Shown: positions 1 to 8,040, counted from the stretch's first letter. The stretch is 64,000 nucleotides of DNA from Streptomyces lydicus (GCF_004125265.1 NZ_RDTE01000003.1:6386001-6450000); one strand, 5' to 3'. Notes: generated by a model not told the origin, from the letters alone. Translations and numbers: made by a program.

Positions 1-769
1 CCTCGGTCCGTACGCCCTCGGCCTTGCGCAGCACGTCGTCGGCGCGCCGGATCGTCTCCTGTACGCCATGCTGGCCGGCACCCTGATTGAGCTTGGTCAG
101 CTCAGGCCCGAGCGCCGCCAGCCGGGTCGCGAGATCATCGGCCCGCAGCCCCTGCGCACGGACCGCGTCCAGCGCATTGCTCGCCGCCAGCAGCGCCTGC
201 CGCGCCCGCTCCACGGCCGGAGCCAGCCGCGCCAGCTGTGTCTCGGCGGTCTGCAGCAACGGCCCGAGCCCTTGCGCGAACCGCTCCAGCTCGCTCCGGA
301 CGCGATCCAGCTCCTCCTTGGCCCGCGTCAGATCCGCTCGCGCCCGCGCCACCGCGGCACCGTCCAGATCGTCACGGTCCAGATCGTGGGAGTCGACCGC
401 GGTGATGTACTGCTGACTCACCTCGTCGATCCGCCGGCCGAAGCCCTCGTAGTCCTCCGCGGCCTTCCGCGCGGCTGGCGAATTGTCGACCGCGGTGATC
501 GTCTCTATGGAGATCCGCAGGTCACGGTGTGCGGTGTCCAGCTCGTAGAACGCTGCCGCCGCGGCGTCCTTCGCGGCCTGCGCATCGGCCCGCTGACCCT
601 CCCCGCGCCCGAACCAGCGACGGGTCCCTCCACCCGCGAACGACATCGGCACCATCGCCACCAACAACGGCAACGGCAGCAACACCAGCCCCACCACATC
701 CCGGAGCGGACCCCCACGGACGCGACGGCGTTCTCGCTGCTCATGCGGCTGCGTCTCTGTCGCCGTCAC
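1..769 (-). CDS. Coiled-coil membrane-associated protein, C-terminus beyond the window edge
   Basis: An open frame on the minus strand runs from a GTG at 767-769 to the left edge of the window without a stop (256 codons visible). A GGGAG ribosome site lies about 6 bases before the GTG. Residues 1-20 are Arg-rich, about 22-45 form one hydrophobic segment (LVLLPLPLLVAMVPM), and from about 55 on the protein is Ala/Glu/Arg/Leu-rich with heptad-like runs such as AKEELDRVRSELERF. It therefore looks like a single-pass membrane protein with a long cytosolic or extracytosolic coiled coil. No catalytic motif is visible. The family is not recognised, so no function is assigned. The reading is supported by third-position GC bias throughout the frame. 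Confidence 0.75.
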   Translation of the reverse strand, partial: MTATETQPHEQRERRRVRGGPLRDVVGLVLLPLPLLVAMVPMSFAGGGTRRWFGRGEGQRADAQAAKDAAAAAFYELDTAHRDLRISIETITAVDNSPAARKAAEDYEGFGRRIDEVSQQYITAVDSHDLDRDDLDGAAVARARADLTRAKEELDRVRSELERFAQGLGPLLQTAETQLARLAPAVERARQALLAASNALDAVRAQGLRADDLATRLAALGPELTKLNQGAGQHGVQETIRRADDVLRKAEGVRTE

Positions 770-911
770 TTCCCTCTCCCGATCGGATCGCCCCAGGACC
801 GAATGTCATTCTCCCACTCACCGGAAACGAACACACCGGCCGGTAAGTTCGGACTTCGAGTACGGGTTTGCCGTTCAGCCCCAAAGGCAAGGTAGTCTGT
901 CGGCTCGGCCA

Positions 912-986
912 GGGCGCATAGCTCAGCGGTAGAGCGCTGCTCTTACAAAGCAGATGTCACAGGTTCGAATCCTGTTGTGCCCACCA
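912..986 (+). tRNA. tRNA-Val (anticodon UAC), host gene for AICE integration
   Basis: The cloverleaf is complete. The acceptor stem GGGCGCA pairs with TGTGCCC (one G-T), the D-arm is GCTC-AGCGGTA-GAGC, and the anticodon stem CTGCT/AGCAG holds the loop CTTACAA with anticodon TAC. The T-arm TTCGAAT loop and an encoded CCA at 984-986 follow. From the anticodon loop to the 3' end the gene is duplicated at 15277-15319, so the element re-creates the tRNA end on integration. A weak -35/-10 pair (TTGCCG at 868-873, TAGTCT at 893-898) may be its promoter. Confidence 0.95.
942..984 (+). repeat. attL core repeat (tRNA-Val 3' half)
   Basis: Forty-three bases from the anticodon loop through the acceptor end match 15277-15319 with a single difference (G967 against A15302, in the T-loop). 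The base before the repeat and the base after it differ between the two copies, which fixes the boundaries. Confidence 0.92.
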
Positions 987-990
987 GCGA

Positions 991-1024
991 AAAGACCCCC
1001 TACTGATCATGGTAGGGGGTCTTT
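991..1024. terminator. Strong bidirectional terminator between tRNA-Val and int
   Basis: A perfect 13-bp stem (AAAGACCCCCTAC / GTAGGGGGTCTTT) encloses an 8-base loop. The A-run and T-run at the two ends suit termination of both the tRNA (+) and the integrase operon (-). Confidence 0.88.
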
Positions 1025-1048
1025 GACATCCGGGTTTGACATCAACGG
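1024..1048. repeat. Candidate integrase/excisionase arm site, left end
   Basis: Two direct copies of TGACATC spaced 13 bases apart (1024 and 1037), the second extended to TGACATCAACGG, recur with identical spacing at 15170-15194 near the other end of the element. On the excised circle the two blocks would flank the attP core, 40 and 82 bases away, as arm-type binding sites of tyrosine integrases do. The role is inferred from position only. Confidence 0.5.
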
Positions 1049-1054
1049 GAGCGT

Positions 1055-2200
1055 TCAGCGACGACGTCGCCCGAGCATCCGGTCCATGTGCGCCACGGCT
1101 TCCCGCTTCAGGGTGTCGGGGACGTGGGTGTAGATGTCCATGGTCACGCTGATCTTGCTATGGCCAAGGATTTCCATCGCGACCCGGGGATGGATGTTGC
1201 CGGCCGCGAGCAGGGTCGCCGCTCCGTGCCGGGCATCGTGGACCCGGATGCGGGGGATCTCCGCCTTGGCGGTCAGCCGGTGGAACGACCGAAGAACATT
1301 GCTCCCCTCGATCGCCCGGCCCGTGCGTGTGGTGAAGACAAGATCGCTCTTGTGCCAGTCGGCGCCCGCACTGACGCGCATGGCTTCCTGCCGCAGCCGT
1401 TGCCAGCGAAGCGGTGCCACGCAGAGCAGGGGCAGCGGCAGCGTCCGCTTGCGGCGGTTCTTCGTGTCGTCCTCGTAGTACTCACCGCGGACCCGCTGAC
1501 GCTGCTTGCGGATCTGGACCGTACGGCTGTCGAGGTCGATGTCCTGCCACCGCAACCCGACGATCTCACCCCGCCGCAGACCGAGGCCCACAGCGAGCAT
1601 GAAGCCCGCATACAGGGGGTCACGCCTGGCGACAAGGGTGAAGGCGAGAGTCTGCTCCAGCGTCCACAGTTGACCTTCGTACGTGTCGACCTTCGGAGCC
1701 TCCACCAGCTTGGCCACGTTGCGGGTGATCAGCTCTTCCCGGCACGCGGCCGACAGGCCGGAACGAAGAACCCGGTGCGATTCCTTCGCCGTCGCAGACG
1801 TGCCGGCCTTGGCGATCCTGGCGAGAGCCATACGTACATCCCGCGCACTCAGCTTTTCCAGGCTCTTCTTGCCGAGCTCCGGCACGAGGTAGAGGCGGAT
1901 ATGGGTCTCGTACTTCGCCGCCGTTGTGCGCTTGCGCCGGGGCTTGATGATCTCCTCCAGCCAGTACGGCAGCCACTCAGCGAGCTTGGCGGAACGAGTG
2001 GGCACGGGAATGCCGTCGTCGACCTTGGCGAGAAGTTCGCGGCGCTTGGCATCGCATTCGGCCCAGGTCTTGCCGTAGGCGAACTTGCGGGCGCGGGTGC
2101 CGTCGGGCTGGGGGACGTAGACGGCGGCTTGGTAACGGCCGTCCTTGCGCTTGGTGATGGTGCCGGCGCCGTTGGGGTTGCGCTTGCGCTGCTGTGTCAT
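1055..2200 (-). CDS. int: Tyrosine recombinase / AICE integrase
   Basis: This 381-residue protein has the usual layout of actinobacterial element integrases. An N-terminal AP2-like arm-binding region (KRKDGRYQAAVYVPQPDGTR) is followed by a SAM-like core-binding domain (about 65-165) and a C-terminal catalytic domain. The visible catalytic residues are Arg in GLGLRRGEIVGLRW (about 212), HDARH near 323-327, and HSKISVTMDIYTH with the nucleophilic Tyr near 358. It should recombine the tRNA-Val att sites. Its ATG overlaps the stop of xis (TGATG), so the two are translationally coupled. It lies directly beside attL, as expected for this class. Confidence 0.95.
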   Translation of the reverse strand: MTQQRKRNPNGAGTITKRKDGRYQAAVYVPQPDGTRARKFAYGKTWAECDAKRRELLAKVDDGIPVPTRSAKLAEWLPYWLEEIIKPRRKRTTAAKYETHIRLYLVPELGKKSLEKLSARDVRMALARIAKAGTSATAKESHRVLRSGLSAACREELITRNVAKLVEAPKVDTYEGQLWTLEQTLAFTLVARRDPLYAGFMLAVGLGLRRGEIVGLRWQDIDLDSRTVQIRKQRQRVRGEYYEDDTKNRRKRTLPLPLLCVAPLRWQRLRQEAMRVSAGADWHKSDLVFTTRTGRAIEGSNVLRSFHRLTAKAEIPRIRVHDARHGAATLLAAGNIHPRVAMEILGHSKISVTMDIYTHVPDTLKREAVAHMDRMLGRRRR

Positions 2201-2388
2201 CAGGCGGCCTCCTCGATCCGGTCGCGGATGTAGTCGTGCAGCGCGGTCTCGGGGATGCGGCGGGCGCGGCCCTCGGTGATGGAGATGAGGCGCTTGGAGC
2301 GGATCAGGTCGTAGACCTTGGAGCGGCCGAACTTGAGCTGCGCCATCACCTCGGGCACGGTTAGCAGTTGGCTGGTGGCGGTGGTCAT
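2200..2388 (-). CDS. xis: Excisionase (MerR-like HTH, Xis)
   Basis: A 62-residue protein with a winged-helix DNA-binding fold: LLTVPEVMAQLKFGRSKVYDLI is the helix-turn-helix and the C-terminus is acidic. Such proteins bend the att DNA and direct the integrase toward excision. The ATG at 2388 was chosen because it overlaps the repSA stop (ATGA) and gives a complete family-length domain; an upstream in-frame extension is just the repSA gene in another frame. It sits between repSA and int, as in pSAM2. Confidence 0.9.
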   Translation of the reverse strand: MTTATSQLLTVPEVMAQLKFGRSKVYDLIRSKRLISITEGRARRIPETALHDYIRDRIEEAA

Positions 2389-3803
2389 GTCCAGTCGTCT
2401 CCTTCTTCGGCTTCGAGTTCGGCGCGGGCTTGGCGTGCGGTGTCGCGGTTGGTCTGGATGTCGCGGGCGATGGTGGCGGCGAGGGCGGATTCGCCGGGGG
2501 TGTGGCCGTGGCCGGCGTACTGCCAGTCGTTCAGGACCAGGACGGTGCCCGGCTCCGGGGGTTCGAGGCCGAGGGCTTCGCGTTCCTGGGCGGCGCGGAA
2601 GTCGGCGCGGGCCGCCCGGAGCTCTCCGAGGGTGGTTGAGTAGCGGCGGGACTTGGAGGAGAAGTGGCCGCGGAAGCCGAGCATGTGGGCCCAGGCCCAG
2701 AGGCGACGGTCCGGGTAGAGCGGATCCAGGGTTTTGCACGCGGTGATCAGGCGGCGGGTGTGTTCGGGGACCTGGTGGTGGTCCAGCTCGGTGAGTTCGC
2801 CGATACGGCGGTCGAGGGTGCCGGTGGTCTCGGCGGCCTTGGTCGCGTACTTCGCCACGTAGGAGGCCACGGCCTGTTCGGTGATGTCGGAGCCGTCGTC
2901 GAACGCCTTGACCGGCCGGACGTCCAGTTGCGTGCCCCAGCGGAAGGTCCGGGCGGGCTGGTCGCCGGCAGCCGGGGCCGTGACCGAGGTGTAGGAGTGT
3001 GCGGCGGCGGCGCGGATCGCATCGGTCAGCAGGTCGACGCTCGCCCAGGACGGCGGCGGTGTTCCGGGGCCGTCCGGTCCGTCGACGCGGATCACCGCGT
3101 GGAAGTGGAGGGCACCGCGCTTCTGGAATTCGGCGACCTTGCCGTAGGAGAGACGGGCCGAGTCTTTGAGGTCGCGTTGGGTGAGGCCGGCGCGGGCGGC
3201 CAGTTCGCGGCGGAGTCGGGTGGTGAAGCGTTGCCAGAGGTCGCCCGCGTAGTTGTTGAACAGGACGGCTGCGGCGTAGTCGTACGTCTCGGGGTCCAGG
3301 GCGGTGCCGAGCGCCGGATGTTCCGTGTGGTGCTGTGCGCCGCAGCGGCAGACGCCCCGGTCGGGCTGGTTGTGCACCGGGCCGAAGGAGGGCGCGGTGA
3401 GGGTGGTGAAGACGCGGGGGTGGTCCCGGACGGCGGCGGGGATGTCGCGGCGGTCGTCTCCGGCCAGGCCGGCGCGGATGAGGCGGTAGGTGTCGCCGGC
3501 GTAGGTCCAGGCGCAGGCGGGGCAGCGGGAGGCGCGGCGGTTGCCGCAGGCGAGGCGGAGGCGTCCGCCGGGTTCGGTGGCGGTCGAGTAGTGGTGCAGG
3601 GTCTCGCCCGAGGTGCGGTCCTTGGTGAGGGTCCAGCCGGTGAGGTGGATCGGGTCGGAGCAGCCGCCGGTGCGGTGGATCTGGTCGGCCCAGCGGTCGT
3701 AGTCGGGGGCCGAGGCCACCCTCAGCAGGTCGCCGAGGGTGGTTGGGTCGAGGAGCGCGTCAGGCACGGGCGACCTCCCGCGTATGCGGGTGTGGTCGGT
3801 CAT
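2385..3803 (-). CDS. repSA: RepSA-type rolling-circle replication initiator
   Basis: A 472-residue initiator. Cys pairs (ACGNRRASRCPAC and VCRCGAQH) suggest metal-binding knuckles in the N-terminal half. ALHFHAVIRVDG near residue 235 is a HUH-like metal motif, and VASYVAKYATKAA near 310 resembles the YxxKY nicking motif of RepSA/RCR initiators. It would nick the element's double-strand origin after excision. A GGAAGG ribosome site precedes the ATG by about 10 bases, and the stop overlaps the xis start. A C-terminal acidic tail (LEAEEGDDW) follows a basic region. Confidence 0.9.
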   Translation of the reverse strand: MTDHTRIRGRSPVPDALLDPTTLGDLLRVASAPDYDRWADQIHRTGGCSDPIHLTGWTLTKDRTSGETLHHYSTATEPGGRLRLACGNRRASRCPACAWTYAGDTYRLIRAGLAGDDRRDIPAAVRDHPRVFTTLTAPSFGPVHNQPDRGVCRCGAQHHTEHPALGTALDPETYDYAAAVLFNNYAGDLWQRFTTRLRRELAARAGLTQRDLKDSARLSYGKVAEFQKRGALHFHAVIRVDGPDGPGTPPPSWASVDLLTDAIRAAAAHSYTSVTAPAAGDQPARTFRWGTQLDVRPVKAFDDGSDITEQAVASYVAKYATKAAETTGTLDRRIGELTELDHHQVPEHTRRLITACKTLDPLYPDRRLWAWAHMLGFRGHFSSKSRRYSTTLGELRAARADFRAAQEREALGLEPPEPGTVLVLNDWQYAGHGHTPGESALAATIARDIQTNRDTARQARAELEAEEGDDWT

Positions 3804-3892
3804 GATGGGGGTTCCTTCCGGATCTGTGGTTCGGGCAGGAGGACGGCTCTCGGGCGGCGGAGACTTGGCGGTTGAGGCCGCCCGGGAGCCGG

Positions 3893-4201
3893 TCAGCGGT
3901 GCGTGCGCCCGGATGTGAGCAGCGAGCGGAGGACGACCGCGCAGACGGCGACGGACACCCCGCTGATGGCGACCGCCAGGAGCATCGAGACCAGGACGGC
4001 GCCGACGATCAGGACCACGGCCGTGCCGCCGCAGGCGAGGGCGACTGCGGTGCCGGGAGTGAGTTGAACCGCGGGGCGGGCCGAGGGCTGGGCGACCGGG
4101 GCCGGTAGCGGGGTGTGCCGCACGGTGGCGGTCGGTTCGACGGAGGACGGGATGACGATTCCGGTGGGCATCGGGTTGGTCGGGACCTTGGGGCGGAACA
4201 T
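3893..4201 (-). CDS. SpdD-like spread protein
   Basis: A 102-residue protein with a Pro/Thr-rich N-terminus (MFRPKVPTNPMPTGIVIPS) and two adjacent hydrophobic helices between about 50 and 95 (ALACGGTAVVLIVGAVLVSMLLAVAISGV-type). This matches the Spd proteins that help intramycelial plasmid spread in Streptomyces. The start at 4201 has AGAAAGGAG eight bases upstream; a longer upstream extension would be antisense to the next gene and has no ribosome site. It is co-transcribed with tra and rep. Confidence 0.85.
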   Translation of the reverse strand: MFRPKVPTNPMPTGIVIPSSVEPTATVRHTPLPAPVAQPSARPAVQLTPGTAVALACGGTAVVLIVGAVLVSMLLAVAISGVSVAVCAVVLRSLLTSGRTHR

Positions 4202-4224
4202 GGTGGATCTCCTTTCTGCGGGCG

Positions 4225-4380
4225 TTACTTGACGACCGTGTCGATGGCGGAGGCCAGGAAGCTGTCGGCGAGAAGGAAGCCGCCGAGGAGGAACACGGCC
4301 ACGAGCCACCAGGGCGGGCGGATGAGCTTGATGCCGAGGTAGCCGACGGCGATCAGGGCGAGCCAGAGCGGGACGTGCAC
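4225..4380 (-). CDS. Small two-helix membrane protein of the transfer operon
   Basis: A 51-residue frame starts at GTG (4380) with GAGGAG seven bases before it and ends in TAA at 4225. The product begins MHVPLWLALIAVGYLGIKLI, then PPWW, then a second hydrophobic stretch WLVAVFLLGGFLLADSFL. It lies between two transfer genes with short gaps and is the right size for an SpdA-type protein. No enzymatic motif is present. Confidence 0.75.
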   Translation of the reverse strand: MHVPLWLALIAVGYLGIKLIRPPWWLVAVFLLGGFLLADSFLASAIDTVVK

Positions 4381-4398
4381 GGGGGTCTCCTCAGCCAG

Positions 4399-4590
4399 TC
4401 AGCGGACGGTGCAGCGGTGGGTGCGGGCGGCGAGCTGGGCGGCCGAGCGGCTGGAGAAGTCGGCGGACCAGCCGCAGCGGTCAGCGGTGCAGACGGCGGC
4501 GTGCTTGGTGCGGCCGTAGCGGTCGCGGTAGGTGCCGATCTGTACGGGGCCGATCCGCATGACGGAGTGGAAGTGATCGCGGGCGGGCAT
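4399..4590 (-). CDS. Small AICE transfer-associated protein
   Basis: A 63-residue soluble basic protein. Two Cys (CTADRCGW) and a late HRC resemble a compact zinc ribbon. It starts at 4590 after an AGGAG site. Proteins of this kind, usually labelled mobile element transfer protein, sit between spd genes in pSAM2-like elements; the exact role is not known. Confidence 0.75.
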   Translation of the reverse strand: MPARDHFHSVMRIGPVQIGTYRDRYGRTKHAAVCTADRCGWSADFSSRSAAQLAARTHRCTVR

Positions 4591-4608
4591 GGTGGTTCTC
4601 CTTGCTGG

Positions 4609-5289
4609 TCAGGTGAGTTGGGCGGCGATGGAGTCGGCGAGCTGAGACGGGACGCCGAGGCGGGCCCGCAGGGTGTCGGTGTCGATCTGTTCTCCGGTCC
4701 GGGCGTGGTGCTCGTCGGCGACCTTGCGGGCGTGGGCGACGAGCGCGGCCGGGACGGGCGCAGGTGCGGGGGCAGGCCGGGGCGATTCGCCGGGTAGTTC
4801 GGCTGCGGGGAGGTCGGAGGCGTCTTCTTCGGGCGGGTCGGCCGGAGGCTCAGGTGTCGGGACCGGAGCGCGTACGGGAGCGGGCGCCGGAGCTACGTCG
4901 GCTGGCGGGGCTGGATCGGCGGCTTCGGCGACAGTCCGCGTATGAGCCAGCAGGGTCCCGCCGAGGAAAGCGAGCGCAGGCCATCCGGCGATGCCGAAGC
5001 GGAGCCAGGCGGGCGGGTGCCGAAGGTCGAGGAACCCGGCGGTCACGACGTTGGCACCGAGCGAAGCCACCAGAGCGATCACGAACCAGCACCAGGCAAG
5101 CCGGGACGAGTCGTCGTTGCGGAGTCGCCGCCAGGCCGCGACCAGCAGCAGGTCGACGCTGATCGGGTAGGCCCACGCCTTCCAGCCGTCCTGTCCGGCA
5201 GCGGCGGCCAAGTCGTGGAGGTGGGCGAAGGAGAGCGCTCCGGCGATGACGGCTTGTACGAGAACGGGGTCCGGGCGAATGCGTCCCAT
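4609..5289 (-). CDS. DUF2637/SpdB-like membrane protein
   Basis: A 226-residue protein. Four hydrophobic segments fill residues 10-125 (VLVQAVIAGALSFAHLHDLA, YPISVDLLLVAAW, WCWFVIALVASLGANVVTAGFL, GWPALAFLGGTLLAH). A long Ala/Pro-rich linker and a C-terminal helical domain (VADEHHARTGEQIDTDTLRARLGV) with the look of a small DNA-binding module follow. The start at 5289 has GGAAGGAG 7 bases upstream and is preferred over an in-frame ATG nine codons earlier. It probably acts at the membrane with Tra in intramycelial spread. Confidence 0.82.
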   Translation of the reverse strand: MGRIRPDPVLVQAVIAGALSFAHLHDLAAAAGQDGWKAWAYPISVDLLLVAAWRRLRNDDSSRLAWCWFVIALVASLGANVVTAGFLDLRHPPAWLRFGIAGWPALAFLGGTLLAHTRTVAEAADPAPPADVAPAPAPVRAPVPTPEPPADPPEEDASDLPAAELPGESPRPAPAPAPVPAALVAHARKVADEHHARTGEQIDTDTLRARLGVPSQLADSIAAQLT

Positions 5290-5370
5290 GACGGTTCTCC
5301 TTCCGGGATCTGGCATGGAGGGGGTAGGGACTTGGCGCGTCGAGGTGGCGCCGACCTAGGAGCGGGAGGG

Positions 5371-6726
5371 TCAGGCAGTCGTGGTGGACGCCTTGGTGAG
5401 CGATACGGCGGTGGAGGCCGGCGGGGCGACGGCGGGCCGGAAGGGCGCGAGCGCGGGCAGGTCCGGCGTGCGGTCGGCGTACTTGTTGCAGAGGTTGACT
5501 GCCTCGCGCAGTGAGGTGTGCGGTGCCCGGATGCGGGACCAGCCGCCGGTCGAGTCACCGACGATGGCGATGCCGGGGGCGTCTGCGGGTATCTGGATGG
5601 CGGCCAGTACGGCATCAGGGGAGATGTCGCCGAAGGCCATGTTGGCGCTGGCCTCGTCGTTGACCCGATGCGCGGTCCGGCCGGTGAGCTGGGCCCGGAG
5701 CATGGTGATGCCCTTGCCAAGTTCGGAGCCGAAGCGCTGGCCGCAGATCTCCAGGTAGATGCCCGCGGCGCGGCCGAGCTGAGCCAGGCGGACGAGCGCG
5801 GTGATGATCCGGTCCCGGCGCCTCTCCTCCTCCTTGGAGGCGAAGAGCGCGAGTTCGGCCACCTCGTCGACCAGGACCACGACGGGCGTGGGACGCAGGT
5901 CCTCGGCCAGATCCCAGATGTCGGCGGCGATCTCCGCGTCGGGGACATTCACGCTGATGCGCTGCTGTTCGCGGACGAGTTGATAGACGGACTCCATATG
6001 CGAGACCAGGGCTTCGAGCAGATCGAGAGCGGTGTCCTGGTCGTCGGCGAGCGCGGAGAAGCGGCGGGCCAGCGGGAACAGCTCAACGCCCTGCTTGCAG
6101 TCGATACCGACAAGCGCGACGTCCTGAGCGGCGAGACCCGCCACCAGGTTGCGCTGGTAGACAGACTTGCCCGACTCGGTGGCCCCGAGAGTGAGCCCGT
6201 GCGGAACGGTCCGGTAGTCGCGGTAGTGGACTGATCCATCTTCGCGCAGTGCGACGGGTACGCGCATCGGAGCGCGGTCGATCTTGGCGGGCATCTGCAC
6301 ACGCCTGAGCACGTCGTAGCCCGTCATCCGCAGTTCGACGACCCCGGAGCGGATCTCCCGGGCAGTGACGCTGTACATCCCGAAGGAGTGCCGCAGCCGA
6401 TCGGTGGCGGCGGAGACGTCGAAAACGTCCTGGCCGGGACGGAGCTTGAGCCGCAGGACGAGCCCGGTACGGGTCGGCCGGAGACGGAGGATGCGTGAGG
6501 CACGTGACTCGGGGGCCGGGCGGTCTACCATGTGGGCGAGCGCGAGCCGCCAGCGCGGCGGTGGGACCGTCAGGCCGCAGGCATCCATGACCGAGGCGTA
6601 CCGGACTAAGACCCGCAGCGCGGCGAGGACGACTCCGAAGCTCATCCAGTACCAGGCGGGGCGCCGCCACCGCAGTACGAGAGCGGTGGCGACGACCAGC
6701 AGCAGTACGACCGAGAAGCGGGCCAT
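5371..6726 (-). CDS. tra: FtsK/SpoIIIE-like conjugal DNA translocase (Tra)
   Basis: A 451-residue protein. Two N-terminal hydrophobic segments (FSVVLLLVVATALVL and WMSFGVVLAALRVLV) anchor it. An AAA+ motor domain has Walker A GATESGKS near residue 180 and Walker B VVVLVDEVAEL near 290. Enzymes of this family move double-stranded plasmid DNA between hyphae, unlike relaxase-based conjugation. The start at 6726 follows the stop of the upstream gene by two bases and begins directly before the first TM helix; a 35-codon upstream extension overlaps that gene and was rejected. Confidence 0.93.
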   Translation of the reverse strand: MARFSVVLLLVVATALVLRWRRPAWYWMSFGVVLAALRVLVRYASVMDACGLTVPPPRWRLALAHMVDRPAPESRASRILRLRPTRTGLVLRLKLRPGQDVFDVSAATDRLRHSFGMYSVTAREIRSGVVELRMTGYDVLRRVQMPAKIDRAPMRVPVALREDGSVHYRDYRTVPHGLTLGATESGKSVYQRNLVAGLAAQDVALVGIDCKQGVELFPLARRFSALADDQDTALDLLEALVSHMESVYQLVREQQRISVNVPDAEIAADIWDLAEDLRPTPVVVLVDEVAELALFASKEEERRRDRIITALVRLAQLGRAAGIYLEICGQRFGSELGKGITMLRAQLTGRTAHRVNDEASANMAFGDISPDAVLAAIQIPADAPGIAIVGDSTGGWSRIRAPHTSLREAVNLCNKYADRTPDLPALAPFRPAVAPPASTAVSLTKASTTTA

Positions 6727-6728
6727 GA

Positions 6729-7085
6729 TCAGGCCGCCTCGGCTTGCGAGCCACCGGCGGCGAGCGAGGTGACCGCCACGGCGCGGAAGGCGATGCCGTG
6801 CCGCTTCTGCCCGTTGAACTCGTTCTCCCACGGCCGGGCGATCAGGCCGGTCAGCGCCACCGGAGTGCCCATGCCCAGCTCACCGGAGACCCCGCTCTCG
6901 GGGACGGTGACGGACAGGATCTCCACCGCGTCGTTGGCGGCGAACATCACGTCCACGGTCATCAGCTTCGCCCCGGTCTCGACGTCGAGGGCGACCTCAC
7001 CGGTACGGCGGTCCTTGACCTTGATCTGCGGCTGCTTCGCGACCATCACGGTCGCGGCGGAGGTGTCGACGGGGATCTGGCGCAC
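6729..7085 (-). CDS. SCO3933-family regulatory protein of AICE transfer operon
   Basis: A 118-residue beta-rich protein (VDTSAATVMVAKQPQIKVKDRRTGE, later PVALTGLIARPWE). Small proteins of this type precede tra in most pSAM2-like elements and are annotated as SCO3933-family regulators. It is the first gene of the transfer operon and follows the two strong palindromes at 7118-7173, so it should be under the GntR/KorSA-like repressor. Biochemical function is unknown. Confidence 0.8.
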   Translation of the reverse strand: MRQIPVDTSAATVMVAKQPQIKVKDRRTGEVALDVETGAKLMTVDVMFAANDAVEILSVTVPESGVSGELGMGTPVALTGLIARPWENEFNGQKRHGIAFRAVAVTSLAAGGSQAEAA

Positions 7086-7117
7086 TACGGATCACTCCTC
7101 TATAGATGCTGAACTCC

Positions 7118-7139
7118 GTCACTCATGTACATGAGTGAC
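7118..7139. promoter_or_regulatory. Operator 1 for the KorSA-like repressor (perfect 22-bp palindrome)
   Basis: A perfect palindrome whose core is ACTCATGTACATGAGT, extended by GTC/GAC on each side, lies between the repressor gene and the transfer operon. It shares the TGTACATGAGT half with the sites at 7156 and 8025. The first transfer gene starts 32 bases away. Confidence 0.8.
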
Positions 7140-7155
7140 ATGAAGAAGAGTGCCC

Positions 7156-7173
7156 GACTCCTGTACATGAGTC
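7156..7173. promoter_or_regulatory. Operator 2 for the KorSA-like repressor
   Basis: GACTCCTGTACATGAGTC is an 18-bp palindrome with one mismatched pair, centred 36 bases from operator 1, so the two sites lie roughly on one DNA face (about 3.4 turns). Confidence 0.75.
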
Positions 7174-7224
7174 AACCCGCCTCGACGAAGAAGTCGGGGC
7201 GGGCTAAGGAGAGTTGAGCGGGCG

Positions 7225-8004
7225 TCAGTCCGTAGCGGGGATGCGATAGCTGAAAACGAACTGGTCAGCGGCCATGAGGGTGTCGCAGACCTCCACCACG
7301 CGACCTTCGGTCGTCAGCGCCTCACGGACGAGATGCACGACGGGAGCACCAGGGCTGAGCGCCAGCTCGGACGCTTCGGCCTTGGTGGCCGACCGGGCCT
7401 GCAAGGTCTCAACGAACTCCGCGAACTCATGCCCGTGGTCTTCGAGTCGGGCGTAGATACCGCCACCGCCGGGGTTCTCGGCGAAGAGCTCAGGGATGTC
7501 CTTCACGACGTCCCACGGCAGGTACGAGCTGGCCGTCTCGACCGGAGTGCCGTTACGGAAGTACAGCCGCCGGCGGGCAAGGACCTGAGAGCCCGGCTCG
7601 ACCCCGAGACGGTCGGCCACGTCCTCCGGGACCTCCATGGGGCCGATGTACAGAACGCTGACCTTGGCCGTGGCCCCCGACTGCGCGGACTCAGCCAGAT
7701 ACGCAGCCTTACCACCTTGCCGGTGCGAGCGTCGGAAGCGGTCGGAAGAGCGGTGCCGTACCGGCGGCCGGTCCTTCACGATCGAGCCCTTGCCGTGGCG
7801 GGTCTCCACCAGGCCGCTCGCACGGACCTCCACCATCGCCTTACGGATCGTGCCGCCCGAGACGCCGTAGCGCTCGACCAGCTCGGATTCACTCGGCACC
7901 ATCTCGCCGGGCTTGAGGACCCCAGCCCTGATCTGCTGCACGATGTCGTCGGCGATCTGCACGTATCGAGGTACGGCCCTGCCCCCTCCTACCGCGGTTC
8001 CCAT
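7225..8004 (-). CDS. GntR-family (HutC/UTRA) transcriptional repressor, KorSA-like
   Basis: A 259-residue regulator. The N-terminal winged helix-turn-helix includes YVQIADDIVQQIRAGVLKPG and SESELVERYGVSGGTIRKAM. A C-terminal UTRA ligand domain spans about 95-250 (VLARRRLYFRNGTPVETASSYLP). In pSAM2, KorSA represses pra and thereby rep/tra; the three TGTACA palindromes flanking this gene are the likely targets. The ATG at 8004 is chosen because AGGAGG lies 12 bases upstream with GGAAGAG nearer; the ATG at 8016 directly abuts AGGAGG with no spacing. It is divergent from the Pif-like gene. Confidence 0.88.
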   Translation of the reverse strand: MGTAVGGGRAVPRYVQIADDIVQQIRAGVLKPGEMVPSESELVERYGVSGGTIRKAMVEVRASGLVETRHGKGSIVKDRPPVRHRSSDRFRRSHRQGGKAAYLAESAQSGATAKVSVLYIGPMEVPEDVADRLGVEPGSQVLARRRLYFRNGTPVETASSYLPWDVVKDIPELFAENPGGGGIYARLEDHGHEFAEFVETLQARSATKAEASELALSPGAPVVHLVREALTTEGRVVEVCDTLMAADQFVFSYRIPATD

Positions 8005-8024
8005 AGCTCTTCCCATCCTCCTAT

Positions 8025-8040
8025 GCTCCTGTACATGAGT
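8025..8040. promoter_or_regulatory. Operator 3, covering the start codon of the Nudix/pif gene
   Basis: GCTCCTGTACATGAGT matches operator 2 over 15 bases. It sits between the divergent repressor and Nudix genes, and the ATG of the Nudix gene (8035-8037) is inside it, so bound repressor would block both promoter clearance and its own gene. Confidence 0.72.
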
